Source: Strix aluco (lineage: Eukaryota; Chordata; Aves; Strigiformes; Strigidae). Taken from it: a stretch of DNA of 64,000 nt. A program made the translations under genes and the position numbers. The notes under the pieces are model-generated. The model saw only the letters and a program-made list of their open reading frames with translations, was not told where the DNA came from and did no database searches. Below, one piece after another: positions 1 to 15,400 of the stretch (positions within the stretch are counted from its first letter, which is position 1; each line of letters begins with the position of its first letter). Where the stretch lies: the NCBI RefSeq assembly GCF_031877795.1, contig NC_133971.1:95424654-95488653 (forward strand). The letters run 5' to 3'.

Positions 1-1223
1 GATACGAATTGCCAGACACCCGTTTCTCTTGCCACAAAGGAGCCACAACCTTCATATGCTTTGGGGATTATTACTGGCTCAACAGACATGACCAAAAGGA
101 AATTCCTGACGCACAAAGTGTAGTAGCTCAAAAGGAAAACCCAAAGAATGTGAAGAGAATCAACAGACACATGCACTTATGCATCTTTTAGATCTGAATG
201 GGATACACTTACATGGCCCCTGTTGAACTTCACGGGACCAACAGTGAGGTTAGCTGAGGCCTTCACATCTTGCTAAAAGACATCTCAACAAGATGATCCA
301 ATACGGCTCGATAGTTCTTCTTTTTCTTTCTCACCTGAATTCAGAGGATGCAGAGTCTAAATTCCTTATGTTACTTCTGACAAGAACAGCATTCAAGATG
401 TTTGAAAGTGCAAAATTAGAGACAGCTGGAGTTTCAAAGGAAACGCTGTTAAAAGTTAGCGACACGGGAGGGTACAAAAATTTGAACATGCCTCTGCATT
501 TTCTTCTCAGCCCTGCACTCCTAAGACAGAACAAGGTGTTTCAACTCGATGGCAGTAATTCTATGACTCAAAAAATACAAGGCAGACTTAAAAACAACAC
601 CTCAAACCCATCTAGGTTACATTATCTAGCCGACCGTTCGTTCGTTAACTAGATTCCTCTCAGCTCCCTCCTCCCCATAAAAAACAAAACCAAAAAAGGA
701 CTGTGTGAACAGGGGATCCATCGCTGATACAGAGAAAAGCAGCTGAAAAAGAACTTGTGTAAGATGAGTTTATGTTGCCGTGGTTGGTATTGCTAGTAGT
801 GGTAGAGGGAAAAAGAGGGATTTAAAATACAATTTTTTATTGATTTTGCACCAAGTTCTTTTATATAAAGAGAGCTTACTTCTTGATGAGAACTGTGTAT
901 TTTACAGAAACTTCTATCAAGAAGCTGCACGTGAAAATTTTTTCACATTTGATGTCCAAATGCAACGGTACAGCACATTATCTGAATTTCAAGCAGAACG
1001 TGGCTATCAAATAGGAATGAAGTTTTGGACTAAAAAATATTAATCTCCAGCTGAACTGTTATTTCTGCATTTTTTAAAAAAACTGTATGTATTCCACACA
1101 TTTCTATAAATAACCTTCAGGAGAGAAATTCTCATCTGTCGTTGAAGCACAGCTGAAACCAAGCACATTTTCACCCTGTTTCAACTTTCTGAGCAGTGAC
1201 AATGGGAGTAGATTAATTCTTAC
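1..1223. other. MBD2 intron 3 (partial)
   Basis: AT-rich intronic sequence downstream of MBD2 exon 3. I looked for the next MBD2 exon (LFWEKRL-like) on the minus strand and did not find it. Several 60-120 codon open frames are present, but none has coding character or splice context. Confidence 0.6.
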
Positions 1224-3388
1224 CTGTCGCGGCTGCTCCGTCACTCGCTGTGGGTCAGATCGTACTTTGTTACTAGGGTGATTGGTAACTTTGGTGACTG
1301 GTTGTTTGAAAATTGATGCAGTTTGTCTAATTGGTAAAGTCGTATTTAAGTCTGGTTTTCCCTGTTAAAAAAAAAAAAAAAAGAAAAAAAAAGCGAATTA
1401 ACAAAAATTATACATGAAAAGTACACAAATTAATGTTGGATTCAGCCTCTTCTGCTGATGTGCAAAAGAAGGAGTAAAGATTTCCCTTAACTAACCTTTG
1501 CAGTCATGCCTTTTAAAGAAAAAGTAACACTTAACTGGTTCCACACATTTTCACCTTCTCGGGAAGAATTAAACTGCTTGAAAGTCCATCTTTCCTTTTG
1601 TTAAAATATATATGTTAATTGTTCAAGTGACTTACTTTCTGAAAAGAGGCAGCTTCACGATCAGATGTCAAAAGGAAATCTCCAAAGCTTCAGGAAATTA
1701 TGTTTGTAGCAAACAGTTTCTAGGGTTCCAAGTCTTAAAGAACAGCAACTTCCTACAGAACTTTGGTCACAAATTTCCTAAGCGATTCCTACATAGAACA
1801 ATCCTTAATGAAGTGCAGCAATTTATTCTGGAAAGAAACTAAAACTATATCTACTTTAACAAGTTTTCTGACAAAGCTAGTTTTTATCAGGTTTGCGAAC
1901 TGATTCCCAGGCATCAGATAAAATTTTATCAATACTATCTTGTCACACATCCAACCCTTAGGCCCTCGGGGAGAGTAGAGCCTGAACTCCTCTCCAACAA
2001 CCCCAGAGTATTCAGGGTGGGGGAACAGAATTCTCCTGTATCCCCCAAGACTGATGAAGAAAGAAAAAGACAGATCATCACTAACACACCATCCCAGATT
2101 TTCTAAATCTCTACCCAAAAGCAGACGGCCAGTTCACAGTGCTGTGCCACCAGAACAGCACCTTACAGCTTTTTTATTTGTAATGCCATTTCCTCCAAAG
2201 CCTGAACACATCATTTCAGGCTTTTCTGCTCCTGCTTTTTGTCCAATATTTTCCTTAACAACTAAGATAATTCCTTTCTTTTTTCCCAAGGATACAAGGG
2301 TGTGACTGAGAAGACATGTCATTATATTGACACAAGAGAGACACTGAAAATAAATATCCCATGATACACATTTTCCCAGCGAACGTGTATCAGAAAGCAA
2401 AATTCACTATTTTGCAGGAGTTCTAAGCACTTCAAAACATTTAAACAGCCATATCCAGTTTCTGACAGAGAAAAATGGTGAAGCTTTTGCTTTTTAAACA
2501 TTTACTGCTACTCATTCAAAAGGAAGAAAAATGAGTTATTACGTAATATTTCATATCTCAGGAGTTTTATAACTGGCTGTGAGATCGTAGCTCAAAAGTT
2601 ACCCAATGAACATCAATTTTAGACTTCATCCAAGGACCATGCTAGAAGAGTTTTCCATTAAGATTTACATTGACTCCTAATTTTGTGAGAAAAAGCAATC
2701 TCTTGGGTTTAGAAGTGGAAATTAAATCCCAACCTTCAAATCCTCCATATATAGATTACAAAAGTTGACTTCATAAAAGAGGCTACGTCAAGAACCAAAA
2801 GCACAAGCTTGTTTGAAAATCATTCATTCCTAAACTGAACGCTCTGGAATTTCAGATGAAAGTTAGAATACTTTAGTCTGCAATGATCAGTATAAAAATT
2901 AAATTAAAAGTATGGTGAGAGGCTTAGGCCTATTAAGCAATAAGCGTTCTCTTCACTGCATGTGTCTCGGATTAAATTCTTATTTTAAAAAGTACAAATC
3001 CAGAGCTTTGCCAGAGCAATCTGACAGGGCAGTTCCTCCACCAGCCGAATGTCCTGTATTTTAGTGCTTCTCTTATTGCAACGTAGGTGGCTGATGAGAA
3101 GGGGAACGTGGAGTCATTCTTCTGATATGTGTGCAGCGCATAATCTAGAAACCAGCAATAAAGAGAATATCATCTCTGCACTCCACAGAAAGCAATTTTC
3201 ATTATGAAGAGCATTCGGCAGGCAAGCCACTTAATCCCAAAATACATCCTTACACACTACAATGGTTCTTGGCTGCTGCTATCCAATGATTTGATTCATC
3301 TGTTGGGTGCAGGGAGAGGGAAGGGAGGAGCCGCTTCCTATAGCCTATAGCCTCTTCAGGATGACAAAGTGCTATTAGCTCCTTTCTG

Positions 3389-3423
<35 letters not shown>

Positions 3424-6400
3424 AATTTCCCCACGCGATTCTAAGGAATGTAATTGATAGGAAGGAGCAACAGACTAACGCTTCACATTTATCCAGGCAC
3501 CTCAACATAACCTAAATGAAGGGATAGTTTTAAAATTTCAGGCCTCAATTTTTCCTGCAGATGGTGAGGAAGGTGATTTATCCAGAGTCCTCTGCATATC
3601 CTTAGCCATTCAGCAGGACGACTCAATTCATACACTCATTTGTAAGTTTGGGGAATCCTTGCTTAATACTGATTTGCTCAGAGGAGTCAAAAGAGTTTTC
3701 CAGCCCAACAGAATAAAGACACTAGAACATACAGGTGAATTCTGAAAGAGTTCTAAAAACCTCTTATTTTCAGTGGAAACAATTCTGACCCTGGGTCTCT
3801 ATTCTTACCACTCCCTTAAATATACCTTGTTATTTTATAGGTCCCCTTTCTTCATAATTTCCAGGTAACGCAGTTAACTCATTAAAATAAGGCTAAAACC
3901 CCAAATTCTAATGGAGGTTTTGCTCAGAAACTCAGGCACCTATCATTTCTAGTTTATAACCTTACAGCCAGAAACTACCCGCTCTCCACGTCCTGCGGTG
4001 TTATTGCTCCCAAATGGGAAAAGCAGCGTCTCTTCAGCCGTCTCCACCTTCCGCTCCGTCCCTAACACGTTCTTGATTCTTCTTGAACTGGGACCAAGGT
4101 CTCCACGGCCAGAGGAAACGGCAACAGAGCACGAGCACTTCTACCTGTTCACACTTAATAGTTTTAACCAACCCGAGAAATTACCATTCAATTAGCTCGG
4201 AAGTTAGAAGACCTTTTTATATAAAAGCAAAAGTGAGAATTTATGCTTCTAAAGAAATCTAGGAAGTAGTCTTCTAATGTTTCACCCAGGTAGTCCCAGA
4301 CCACTAGAAAAATACTTTCAGATACTTTGGTCACTGCTTTTAACACGTGCTTTGCATGGTGAATACTGCTTATGGGCTCTGTTTCTTTTTTCCCCGCTGA
4401 CGATGACAATAGTAAGTCTAATGTTAGACTTTTTCATCTATAATATATATTTTCATATATAATTAAAGCAACTCTGATTGAGCCCAGAATCACCAAGCAG
4501 AGCTAGACAGTAATTGCATGTATTTAAATTTGCACAAAGCGTTTTGACAATGAACTTTCCTCACACCCCGTAACTGAATTCACACCAGAACCTCGATAGA
4601 CCTTGCCTATCCTACAAGCTTCGCATTCCCTGATCTTGTGACATCAAGTTCAAAGTCGTATTTGATGCTTTGAAGTCCATGCCCCCAGGGCATTCTGTGC
4701 AGTAGCATCAGTATTAGTGGTAAAATAGCTATTAAAACTGACAAACCCAACAATATTACAGAGCCATCTGCCATATGGGGGATAAATCCGGTTTAGCAAA
4801 TATTTCTAGAGCAAAGGTCTTCGTTTCAAGTTCATGAAAAATATTTACAGGTTCCTTTTGGCCTGTAGCGTGACTTACAGAGAAGTTAAAAAATAAATCC
4901 GTTAAACTTAGAAAAAGAAAAAGGGAGATTTCTTCAGGCAGTGTGAGAAATTAAGGAAATTCAGCTGCATTAATGATACGGGTCCCAGAATTAAAGCGAA
5001 ACCCTGATGAATTATAAACTATGCAGGAAATACAGGTTCAAGGACTAGATGCCTCACATCCCTTTTATCAAGGCTACACACTAGGAAACGGTCATTAGGA
5101 TAAACTGTTTAAACTAAGAACAGATCAATTCCTAAGTACTGTAATTATAATCTTATTACTTTCCTGCTTTATTTCCTTTCTAATCACAGTCACATCTGGG
5201 CTTTCTGATCTCATCCTAAACAAACAGTCTCTCATTTGTGGCATTGAGTTCTGAACAACAGAAATAAATTCTTTAGTACAGAAACTTGCTAAGCTCACCC
5301 ATCTCCAGCACCCGCAGATCTTCAGATGTACGGGGGGAAAAAAATTATCAGGCCTTACCGGGAAGCGACTGATATTCAGAGAAATTCTTTTTTCACAACA
5401 AATCGTAAGCCAGCCGTACCTAAGATTTATTCATGAGAAAGGAAGAGCTTCCAGTACAACCTAATAGAAATAAGTAACAAAGATCCCTACAACCAACACC
5501 TCTCCTGAAGAAAGCTCTTCTGAGCTTTCCAGATAGAAGACACTATCTATGTGTTTCAAATGGTCAGACCCAGATTACTTCATTTTAGATGGCAATTAAG
5601 CTCACAATATTCAGTTTTAGGCACTCCTACAAAACTTCAGCCTTCAGAAACACAGACGTAGTGGGGGCTTTCACACTGCTCGACCGCTATCACAAAACAA
5701 CATCTCTTCCTACTCTGGGAACTATAGCAATGGATCAGCTAGCAGAAATATCAATGTTCCCTGCTTGGTTTTAATCATTACGAGTATTGTATGCTCCAAC
5801 AATGGTTTCCAAAAGAATTTCAGCCCATTATCTTTCCAAAGACGTGTATTTCCAGAAGCATCGATGTGCCCTGGCTGTAAAAATGTTTTTAAAAACTCAG
5901 CAATGTACTTCCAGGCCTTTCAAATCCTTTAACCTAAGAAGTCACGTATAACCAGACAGCATGTTTATCCAGTACTCTCTTTTATGTTTTCTTTACAAAA
6001 TAAAGAATTGATAAGCATATTTTATAAGCACAGCAGTATGCTGTATCTACCGGATTCATATTCAATTTATTCCTTATTTCATTGTCTCTTTAAAAGCACT
6101 TCAAATAAATAAAGTAACTTAATTTGCAAGCGAAATGGAAAAACGGGGACGCAAAAAACAATGGCAAGGTGAGTAGAGGTTGAAGCAAAACTCCTCCTGT
6201 GGCTCCACCGTAAACAAACCTATCAAATATATGTTTTTATTGCCAATACTGAAAGGGCAGTACGAATGCACAAGGCTAAGATTGGAGAGAAGTATTTTGC
6301 TAGAAGAATATTTCCGTGTCATTTCTGCCGTTGCACACGAACGTCACAAAATGGAGGGCATTCGGTAGCACAGTTCCATTTTAAGCCAGGTGGCATCAGC

Positions 6401-9400
6401 ATGTCAACGCTGACATTGAGGCCTCATCTGCTAACGCTGAGAATCTCAAAAGTTAGAAGCAAGGCAAGCCAGCATTTCCATCCACCAGCTGCATAAACCT
6501 AACTGCCTAGACACGTCCCCGAAAGAAGACTCAAGTGTATTTTGATATTTCTTCTTGAAACAGAAGGGGAGCCAAAGAATTTAGAAACATTTGCGGTAAA
6601 TTGTTTGTACAAAAACAAACACCCCATAAAATGTGAGCAAGTTTATACACAAACTTGCCTACGCAAGTCTGTCTCTTAGGGGCCCCCCCAGCAGCACAGC
6701 TGCAAGGACTAGAAGACAACCACAACCAACCTCTTCCAGTGGCTGTGGAAGAAAACATAAACTTCAGGAATAAGAGATCTCATTTTTAACTGTCACAGGA
6801 ATACTACAGAAATTCTCAAAAGCTCAGGAGTTACAGATTCAGTCACTCTGAAATAATAAATGTTATTTACCTAAAAAGAAAAAAAAAAGCTTTTTTTTCT
6901 AATCTTGTATTTAACAGAGCTACTGTGAGCAACATTCAAGTAATTTAAGATCACAGGAATGCAAAGTGAGCACTCATCTGAATTTATATTATCCCAAATG
7001 TTGTAATTTCTGTTCATGCAAAAAGCCTACTGAAAACCTTTCCTTGGACTACCCCGAAGTGTGGTATTATTCGAAAGCCTCATGTCTGCGGGAAGAAAAT
7101 ATTAAATAAATTTGAACACATGCTTTAAATAAAAAGAAATCAGCATGAAATGTGAGGTTCACGCATTACGACCGGCAGATGACAAAAAACATCAGTGCAC
7201 AAGACATCACTACAACTTGTTAGGTATTTTCACACACTACTTTAAGGGATGGAATCCTGAAGAATAAAATACTTAAAAAGATAACATTGCAGGTTGTTAC
7301 AGAAATTCTTTCAAACCGTTGTATGAGGTTTCTAAAGTTTGCCCAGGAATATATTATCTGTGAGTCAGCTGAATTTACTTGTCATGTCCCTATGTGCTAC
7401 ATCAGTTATTTCACTTCTGTATGCTTCAGCCTTTTGTTTTTAATCTACTATGCACAATTTCTTCAGTATTCAAAAGGATACACTGGTGTTCAAAAAGAAA
7501 CAGACAGCAAGAGCACAATCAGATCAATTGAGAATGGAATCTTAAACCAGAAAAACACCTGGCCTTGTTAAGCTACCCAGCTGTACCCAGACATCCAGAT
7601 TTGTACAGATAAATACATTTGCCTCAGAAAACAAGCTTCCTGGCACATATCGCACCCATTAAAAACGTGAACTATTTCATCTCAGAACAGGAAGATGAAC
7701 ATAGCAATTTGAAGCCTCGCACAGGAGAATCTCTCGGCGTCAACAGTCCTAATTTTTCCCATTGAGAAGAATATCATTCAGGTAGATGACTAGCACTGAG
7801 GTTTTTAGTCCCAAGCCAACTCCTGAGTTACTCAAACTTCTGATTTATACTTAACCTCACCTTGATATTTTCTTGGTAGTAGCAGAGTATTCCTTCTATT
7901 TATAAATTTACGGCTCTACCACTACTAAAAATTAAACATACATGTACATCCTAGAAGCGGACTGCTTTAAGCAGAAACGAAATTGCTAAATGAACTACAG
8001 GAAAGGAAATTCTTAGGATATCCTTAAACACAGTATTTACTAACAAACCTTATTTTGATTGAGAGAATCATTCCTTAGTCTCTGTTTGTTCTTCTGCAAT
8101 TTACTGGGCATCATCTTTCCCGTTCTGAAGTCAAAACTGCTGAGATCAACAGTGTTTCCCAGGTATCTTGCCAACTGAGGCTTGCTTCTGAACTTCTTAC
8201 CACTTGGACTAAAAAGAAGAAAACACTTTAGTATGTTTTGTTGTACAAGAGGATACAACCTTGTCTTCTTATAACAGGTTTTATACCTTGTTAAATAGCT
8301 AAAAAGTTTCCATTATCTTTATTCCATGTGGCACGTTCATTGGTTAGTGATGGCGTACCTGCCCAACCTCTGCAGTTCCGCGCCCAGCCTTTGCACAGGA
8401 TTTAATTTCAGGCCGTTGGACTCTACGCTGAGCCTTGGGAAGCTGGGTTACCAGTACAGCTAAACCCAACTCCAGTCTAAGAACTAGAAACATCAGGCTG
8501 GTGGCCAAGCGCGGGACCCTCTCTGGGCAAATGTAAAGACCGTACGCTCGGTTTAAACTGATTGCCAGCTAAGGCCAGCCTAAGCCTCAACAGCAACCCG
8601 TCTCCGCTATGGAGTGGCAAGGTTTTAAGTGATGCGCAGAGCTCGGAGTGGAGGTGACACGCCGTCTCTTTGCCATTCGGTGGCTAAGACTTGGTGAGCA
8701 AAGCCAGGTAAGTCACTGAGCCACAAGCAAGCAAGCAGCAAGCGAGATGATGCGGAATATGAAACAGGTCCAAAGCTGTGATCGCGTATATAGACCCCAC
8801 CACAACAAATGAAATCAGTCGTAGGGAAGTTATTTAAATCGCCTTCATCTGGAATTATTATTACCCCAAAGTCCCAGCTGATATTTTTGAGTAACATCAG
8901 CAAATACCCGATTTCCAGTTTTCCTAGGGAAGCGGTATGTCTACCAATCTCTACATCACAGACCTTTCCAGTGCCCTCTCTGCCCTAAATACACATTTAA
9001 TCCAGCATTTTTTCAGACCTCACTGGGCATTCCTGTCGACTTACTAACCAGGCTGCGTGCCCTGCGTGCAAATCATCACTAATAAGCGCCTCAGTGACAA
9101 GAAGCTACTGTAAGGGACAACGGTGCTGCCCCTGGACTTAAAAACTCGGCAGAAAATCAAGTATCAAGAACTGCTGTGTAAAACTCAGACCTCAAGAGCA
9201 GTTTGTGATAAGCCTCTCAGTATAGACAGCTGTGAAAATGGCTAAAAACCCGTCACGTGAAGCCAACAGTCCCTTGGTCTAATGCAAATTTCTACCCAAT
9301 GAAACAAGCCGAGTGTGAAAATCCTCCCGACTTCTGAAACCCAAATGGTTAACTGAACTCAGAATTTTCCACGCCACTTCCTTTCTGCAGAAAACTGCTG

Positions 9401-9437
9401 AAGATTTTTGTCTTCTTCACTTTTCCAAAGTGTTTTT

Positions 9438-9468
<31 letters not shown>

Positions 9469-12400
9469 CAAACTTAAAAACACCTTGAGGCAAGAACTTC
9501 CCCACAGAAGAGTATGTATTGAATTCTGGGAAAAATAGTTAATTAAGCCAAACCTTTTTCAAAGTCATTTAAATGAATCCAGATATATGGAAAGACATAA
9601 TTAACAAGAGGTAAAGGGTGGGAGAAATAGACTTTAAAAAGATCACAATCTGAAGCTAACCTCCTCAAGGATGGGTGTGGGAGGGGAAAAAAAAAAAAAA
9701 AAACCACCACACATACGTACACCCCACCACAAAACTCTTTTCTACTTCTCATAAACCAAGAATTGAAGCTAAGCTATAAGCCAAACTAAACACACCACCA
9801 GTTTTATTTTAGATAGTGGAGATTAACACCCTGGCTTGTTAACAGGAGGAAAAATTCTGCGCTGAAGGTCAGAGACAGAGCGAGTCTCCTCTGGGGCAAG
9901 TAAGTTTGCTATTAAAATAATCTGACCCATTGTCTTTCATTCCTATTCAGGCATCTATAAGAAAAATTCAGGATAAAACCTTGGCAAGAATTGCTGGCTG
10001 CCTAGCTAAATGTCCGTTTCCTAACAGACTGGAAGGGCTGAATTTACTGAATAAAGCCCCCTGTTATGAATTGCTTTCCCAGCTGCCCTGAGGAACATAA
10101 AACACTGAAGGAAAAGGAGGAAACAATAAGCCAAGCCTGAAGTTGGTGTCAATATTCTCTGTTCCAGACACCTTTTTTCTAATTCAAACCTGTATACACT
10201 CGGTCATGTTAGCCCATAGTGAAGTAACTGCTAAACAGATGTAGAAATTTGACATCCTACAGCTTCTATTATATCCTAATTTTGGTATCAAAAATGAAAC
10301 GTGCTATTTTTCATTTTTTCCCATATCACCACCTCCTATAGTTTTGTAAGAAGCTAACAGGCTGGGTCATCAAGACAGGACTCTTTTTACTAGCTCTCCT
10401 CTTCAGGTTCCTTGGAGAGAAATGCTTCATGTACACCTCAAAAGAATCCAAAATTCCAGCAGCGAGCAGTTATCAGCTTAGCTTCGCTAAAAATCCCTCC
10501 TGTAGAACTCCAAAACCAGATTCCACAAGTAAAAGCAAATTTTATAAACGCATCCAACAGTCTTAAATTCTATTATGTACACAACTAATATTTTGGAGGT
10601 CTTGTTTGTTTGTTTTGTTCGGTAATCCAAAAGCAAACCAAAGCATATGATCCAATATTCCATCTGCGTGGATCATCGGTAGGGCTGGGATTAAAGGTAT
10701 TAAATCCACAGCACAAAATCTACCATGTAAGCTAACGGTGAAACTCTTAGCAGGGACAGCCTGCAGTCCATTAGCAAAATATTGAGTTTCGCCTTAATTT
10801 CAGCATTTTTGTGCCGAGATTGGAAAATTTAAAAATATAGACGCTAAAAAAGAATCCAAAACAAAGAAGAAGCAACTGAAAATAGGCTTTTTTTTTTTTT
10901 TTTACTAAAAAGCGTTTGGCATTCTGTCCCATAGTTTTTGCTTCCACACTTTCCCACACTGGCGTGAAGGACGATAGACTCGCTCTATCTGTCCTTGACC
11001 TGACATGCCAAGAGCAACCAAAAAAGGCAGGCGGGGAGGAATCCGTCCGCCTTAGCTTTGGTTGCCACTTCAGTCAAGTACTTATTCTGCACTTTTTGGA
11101 CATTTCCCTTATTCCACCACTCGTTCTCATCATCCTACTCCCACTATATTCACATTGTCAGGGCATCTTTCCCTTCCACGTGATGGACCACTCGTCTGCC
11201 CTCTCTCATAAAAACAAAACAAAAAAAAAATTGGTTTTCTTGGTCCTTAAGTGCATAGCTGTCTATTCCTTATTATTTTCAGCATAATCATGCCCTTAGC
11301 TTCGAAGTCATTCGATTTCTCCGGATTATTTTCTGATTCTCACTTGTTCTGATGAAACTTGCTCACGCTACGTACGGAGCACGCAACACTTGCGCATCCA
11401 AGTTAACAGATATTAATACCAGATCGGTGCCAAGACCATCGTCCATGCTACTCCATTAGGAAGTTACAACCACCAAGAAGCCCTTGTTTTATCATAACTT
11501 GCTATTGTCTCCTCTTACTCATTTTACAAAATCTCCACACCTCAATCATTTTACAAAACCAGTAGTATTTCCCATTCTCCAGCGTCAACGCAATCTAACG
11601 ACACACAACTGGAAGTGAAGCTCACTGAGGTCCAACAGACTGAGCAGCATTCCTTCTGCTTACTTCAGAACACTTATTTTGGCCCAAACTCTACAATCTA
11701 GTGAATTCTGCTAGGAAACTAGATTTCATTTGCTTCCATTTTCCACACAAGCCCCTATCCATAATTGTTCTTCATTTCAGAGTTTCAACAAGTTCATACG
11801 ATGACAAAATACTGGAGAAGGTAGATGCTCTGTAAGCCTCTGGTTCAACCTCAAAATTCCCACTGGCCTTCCATTCAGCCTCAAGGCTGCAATTTTTTCT
11901 ACTACTGTCCAGACTCATAATTCTCAGTAAAAAAAATGTTTAGCAAGACAAAAAAAAAACATTAGCAAGACATTTTGGCTTACAATTTCATACATCAGAC
12001 CTTCCTCCTGTTCTATGAGGGATACATGATGCTGGAAGGATTTTGAATAAACTCAAACCTTTATTTCCACCCCACCTGTATTAGTTTTCACACAGATTCA
12101 TTTTCTGACTACCAGGCCTGTAGCTGTTTCCATTTTCTACTCTGAAAGTGTCAAACCACTAAAGTCATGCCTTAATTTCTGAATCATTCCCAGATTATTT
12201 CCAATTTCTAACCTGCTCCTGCTGCAAAGCTTTCTCGTACCTGCAGAGAAAGCTCCATGAGGTAAAAGTCAAATAAAAGACCTTTTTGCAGAGGCTTTAT
12301 TTGAACATCTATTAAATAATTAGCGTGCACTAATGGAAAAGAGTGAGGTTATACAACCTATTTAACCAGTATGTCTACATAAAAGCCTTCTGCTGACACA

Positions 12401-15400
12401 TCTTGGTTCAAACTAAGAACCAGTATGTTCTTTTTTTTTTTTTTTTCTAAAAGCGTTAAAACCAAGTTTAAGTTCAAACCTACCAAGTTTAAGTTCAAAC
12501 CTAGTTTTCAGTAGGAAAGAAAGGCAGAAGGAGAGGTATGAAGCTTTCTTCTCTCTGAGAAGGCACTCTGGATGATACTCCAGAACTATCAGGAGTCAAA
12601 CTGAAAGGGATGTTGAAGAAAGCTCAGACTTCGAAGTCAGATTTTTAAACCACGTCGCGCTGAGTTGACACGCTCTAAAATTTCAACCGCTACAAGAGTC
12701 AGAGCACGGACCACCACATTATTTTAGGGAAACATCACACAGATATGGGAGAAACCAGTAAAATCTGCCCTCATTCACATGTTCTGCACATTCATTAATT
12801 TGACACTGACTTCTTTCATGCGACAAGAAGCGAGTGAAAGCGTTCTTTCAGCGGGCTGTGACACAGCGGAGCCTCTGGTCTGACTAAACTGCAGCGTGAC
12901 CCAACACTGAGACAATTTAGAATTGCAGGATCAACGTGGGATTACACGGGAGTATCTCCACGTAGATCTTCAACGATACATCGCTGTAAAATTGTTATTT
13001 TTATAAGCATTAACAAAATATTTACAAATATTTAGCCTTACCTAAAGACAGTTAACTTTCTATAGCTTTTTAAAAAAATTTGTTCAATTAGATTTTCCAA
13101 ATATTCAGTGCACCTGAGAGACTTAATTCTACCACAGTTGACGTGCGTATCAGCACTTAAACTTTATCCCGTCAAATTAAAACACCCTACAACGTTTTTC
13201 GACATAACCAATTAACAAAAACCAGCACACCTCAAAAGAGGTGACGTGCAACAACATCTGAAAACTATTATTTCAGTGACATTATCAAGGCTGAAATCAC
13301 TTTATACAAGATTAAATGAAGAACACAACCCTTCACCTCCAGCTACACGCTTGTGCAGATTCACATACTATACAAATTGAAGTTCTTAGTGGGCTGAAGG
13401 TGATTATGTTATATAATGAGATTGCAAGGAACTTTATTAATGAAGACACTTTTCAGATGTTTCCTGTGAAGCGGTAGAGCCAGCTAATTAACGTACAAGG
13501 AAGTTACCTTGAATTTTATCGTACAGCAAAACCTACTCTGGCCCCCTTCCCCAGTTCAAAACGTGCAGCAGGTTTACAGACGAGATAGTAACGTGGCTTA
13601 TTAAAACAATAATCTTGCTGGCAGACATTTCTGGGTTTGGTTGCTTTCAAAAAAATTTTGGCAAACAGCCTTTTTTTTTTTTTTATTTATTTTTTTTATT
13701 TTGAGCTTTTGCTTGCTGGTCCTCCCCATCAAACAGATTTTGGAGGAAAATGGAGGAAACACAAGCTAGATGCTTCAACTGCAGATGATAACGGGGAGAA
13801 GACTCTGTCTTCTCCGAGTTTCAAAGGTCTTGCTTTTCAAAGCTTCACGGTTTTGCAGCAGTGGCTAAAATGCTACGAAACCAAAGAAAGAGATGGTGTG
13901 GTTTCATGGCTATTAAAAGTACAATTCACGCCCCTAATTTAGTATTTACACCCTCTACTACAGCACTGCAGGGTCAGTCTAAACAAATCAGGCACCCAGC
14001 CCAAGGTGGCCAACAGTTGCACGGTTCCTGTTTCCTCAGGATCCCGTCTGGAAGGCTGTGGGCTGACCTAGAGCTGTGCCCAACAGCCACACACCAACGG
14101 AGAGGCAGAAAAACGCCAAACACTTTTGAAAAGGCAATTCAGATGAAAAACAAACTTAATTTGGCTACCTAACAGAGGTGGAGCAAGGTAGAGGTATTTC
14201 TACCAATCGTTCCCCTCCACAGGTTGGGAATGAAGCCCAGGAGAGTAAGGAGATTGAAAATATATCCGAGCATTTCACAGTGTCATAGTAAATAAGACCA
14301 CAGAAATCCCACAATAAAATTAGTTGTTTGATCTTACGTTCAAGGGAACCTAATATTGGACAGCTGCTGACTAAAGCCTCCTACATAGCTGACCTCTAAG
14401 GGCGACAGATTTGTTCTACCAGGATATCAAAACTGCTCTGCAATTGTTTGGAGATCTTTTTCCTCAAAGATTTGTTTGCAAATACTCAAACATACAATCC
14501 AAGACATTCAAAGATTCGGTAAAGTCACTACATGAATGGCGTAACATCATACATTTTCATGCCTTCAGCATTATCTCATTTCGCTTGCGACAAAAATATA
14601 TTTTTGACACAATAGGATGTATAGTTTATCCCATCACACTAAATCACCAACAGCAACTGACACCACTAAACTGTAAAGGGTTCATTTCTAGATTGTTATT
14701 TAATCTTCTATTTATGGAAATATTTTGAACTAATTTATCAGAATCTATTTCTGCTTCCTAAACAACCCGATGAGCTCCTCTGCTGGGACAGAAGAGTGAT
14801 TCATCGTGCCCTCATAAAATGAAGTCAGAGTTACCACTATGACTTAGTAATAATCATTATTATCACTCAGTACAGGGATTAATTCACCCTATAAAGAAAA
14901 TAAATTTATTTTACATACTAAGAGCCTATTAGGCAGCATGGTCCAACCAGCATTCCCGATGCTGCCCCAAACTTAAGTAGGGGAAATTGCATTTTCAGAG
15001 ATCAACGTGAGTAACTGAGCCATGGAAATACAAAATACTGCCTGTTCCACTTCGACTTTTTTTTTTTTTTACATTCTCCTTCCAACAGGCAAAACAAAAG
15101 GCAGCCAAAATATTCAAACTAAAACCTAAAGATGATCAAGAGAAAGCCTACTCAAGAAAACTTGAGCTAACTTGTTTGTTATTATCATTGGCCTTGTGTT
15201 GGTTTTCATTTCAGTTTAAAAAAGCAGTGCAGATATGAGCAGTGACGGAGAAAAGATGCAGACTTCCAGAAGAGGGGAGAAGAACAAGACGGCAACTGAA
15301 AATTCTCCTTGATGAAGGCCAGCCCCTAAGTGGGGGCATCGTGGAAAAAAAGATACAATAGGGGAAGCACTAAGAAATTAGCAAGTCGCTAAAGGCAATT

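Noticed and set aside
293-652. 119-codon plus-strand frame in MBD2 intron 3
   Set aside because: No splice or promoter context, no recognisable family, opposite strand to MBD2, and a length expected by chance.
3391-3421. Poly-A tail of a recent retrotransposon
   Set aside because: No recognisable element body or target-site duplication beside it; CR1 elements do not end in long poly-A.
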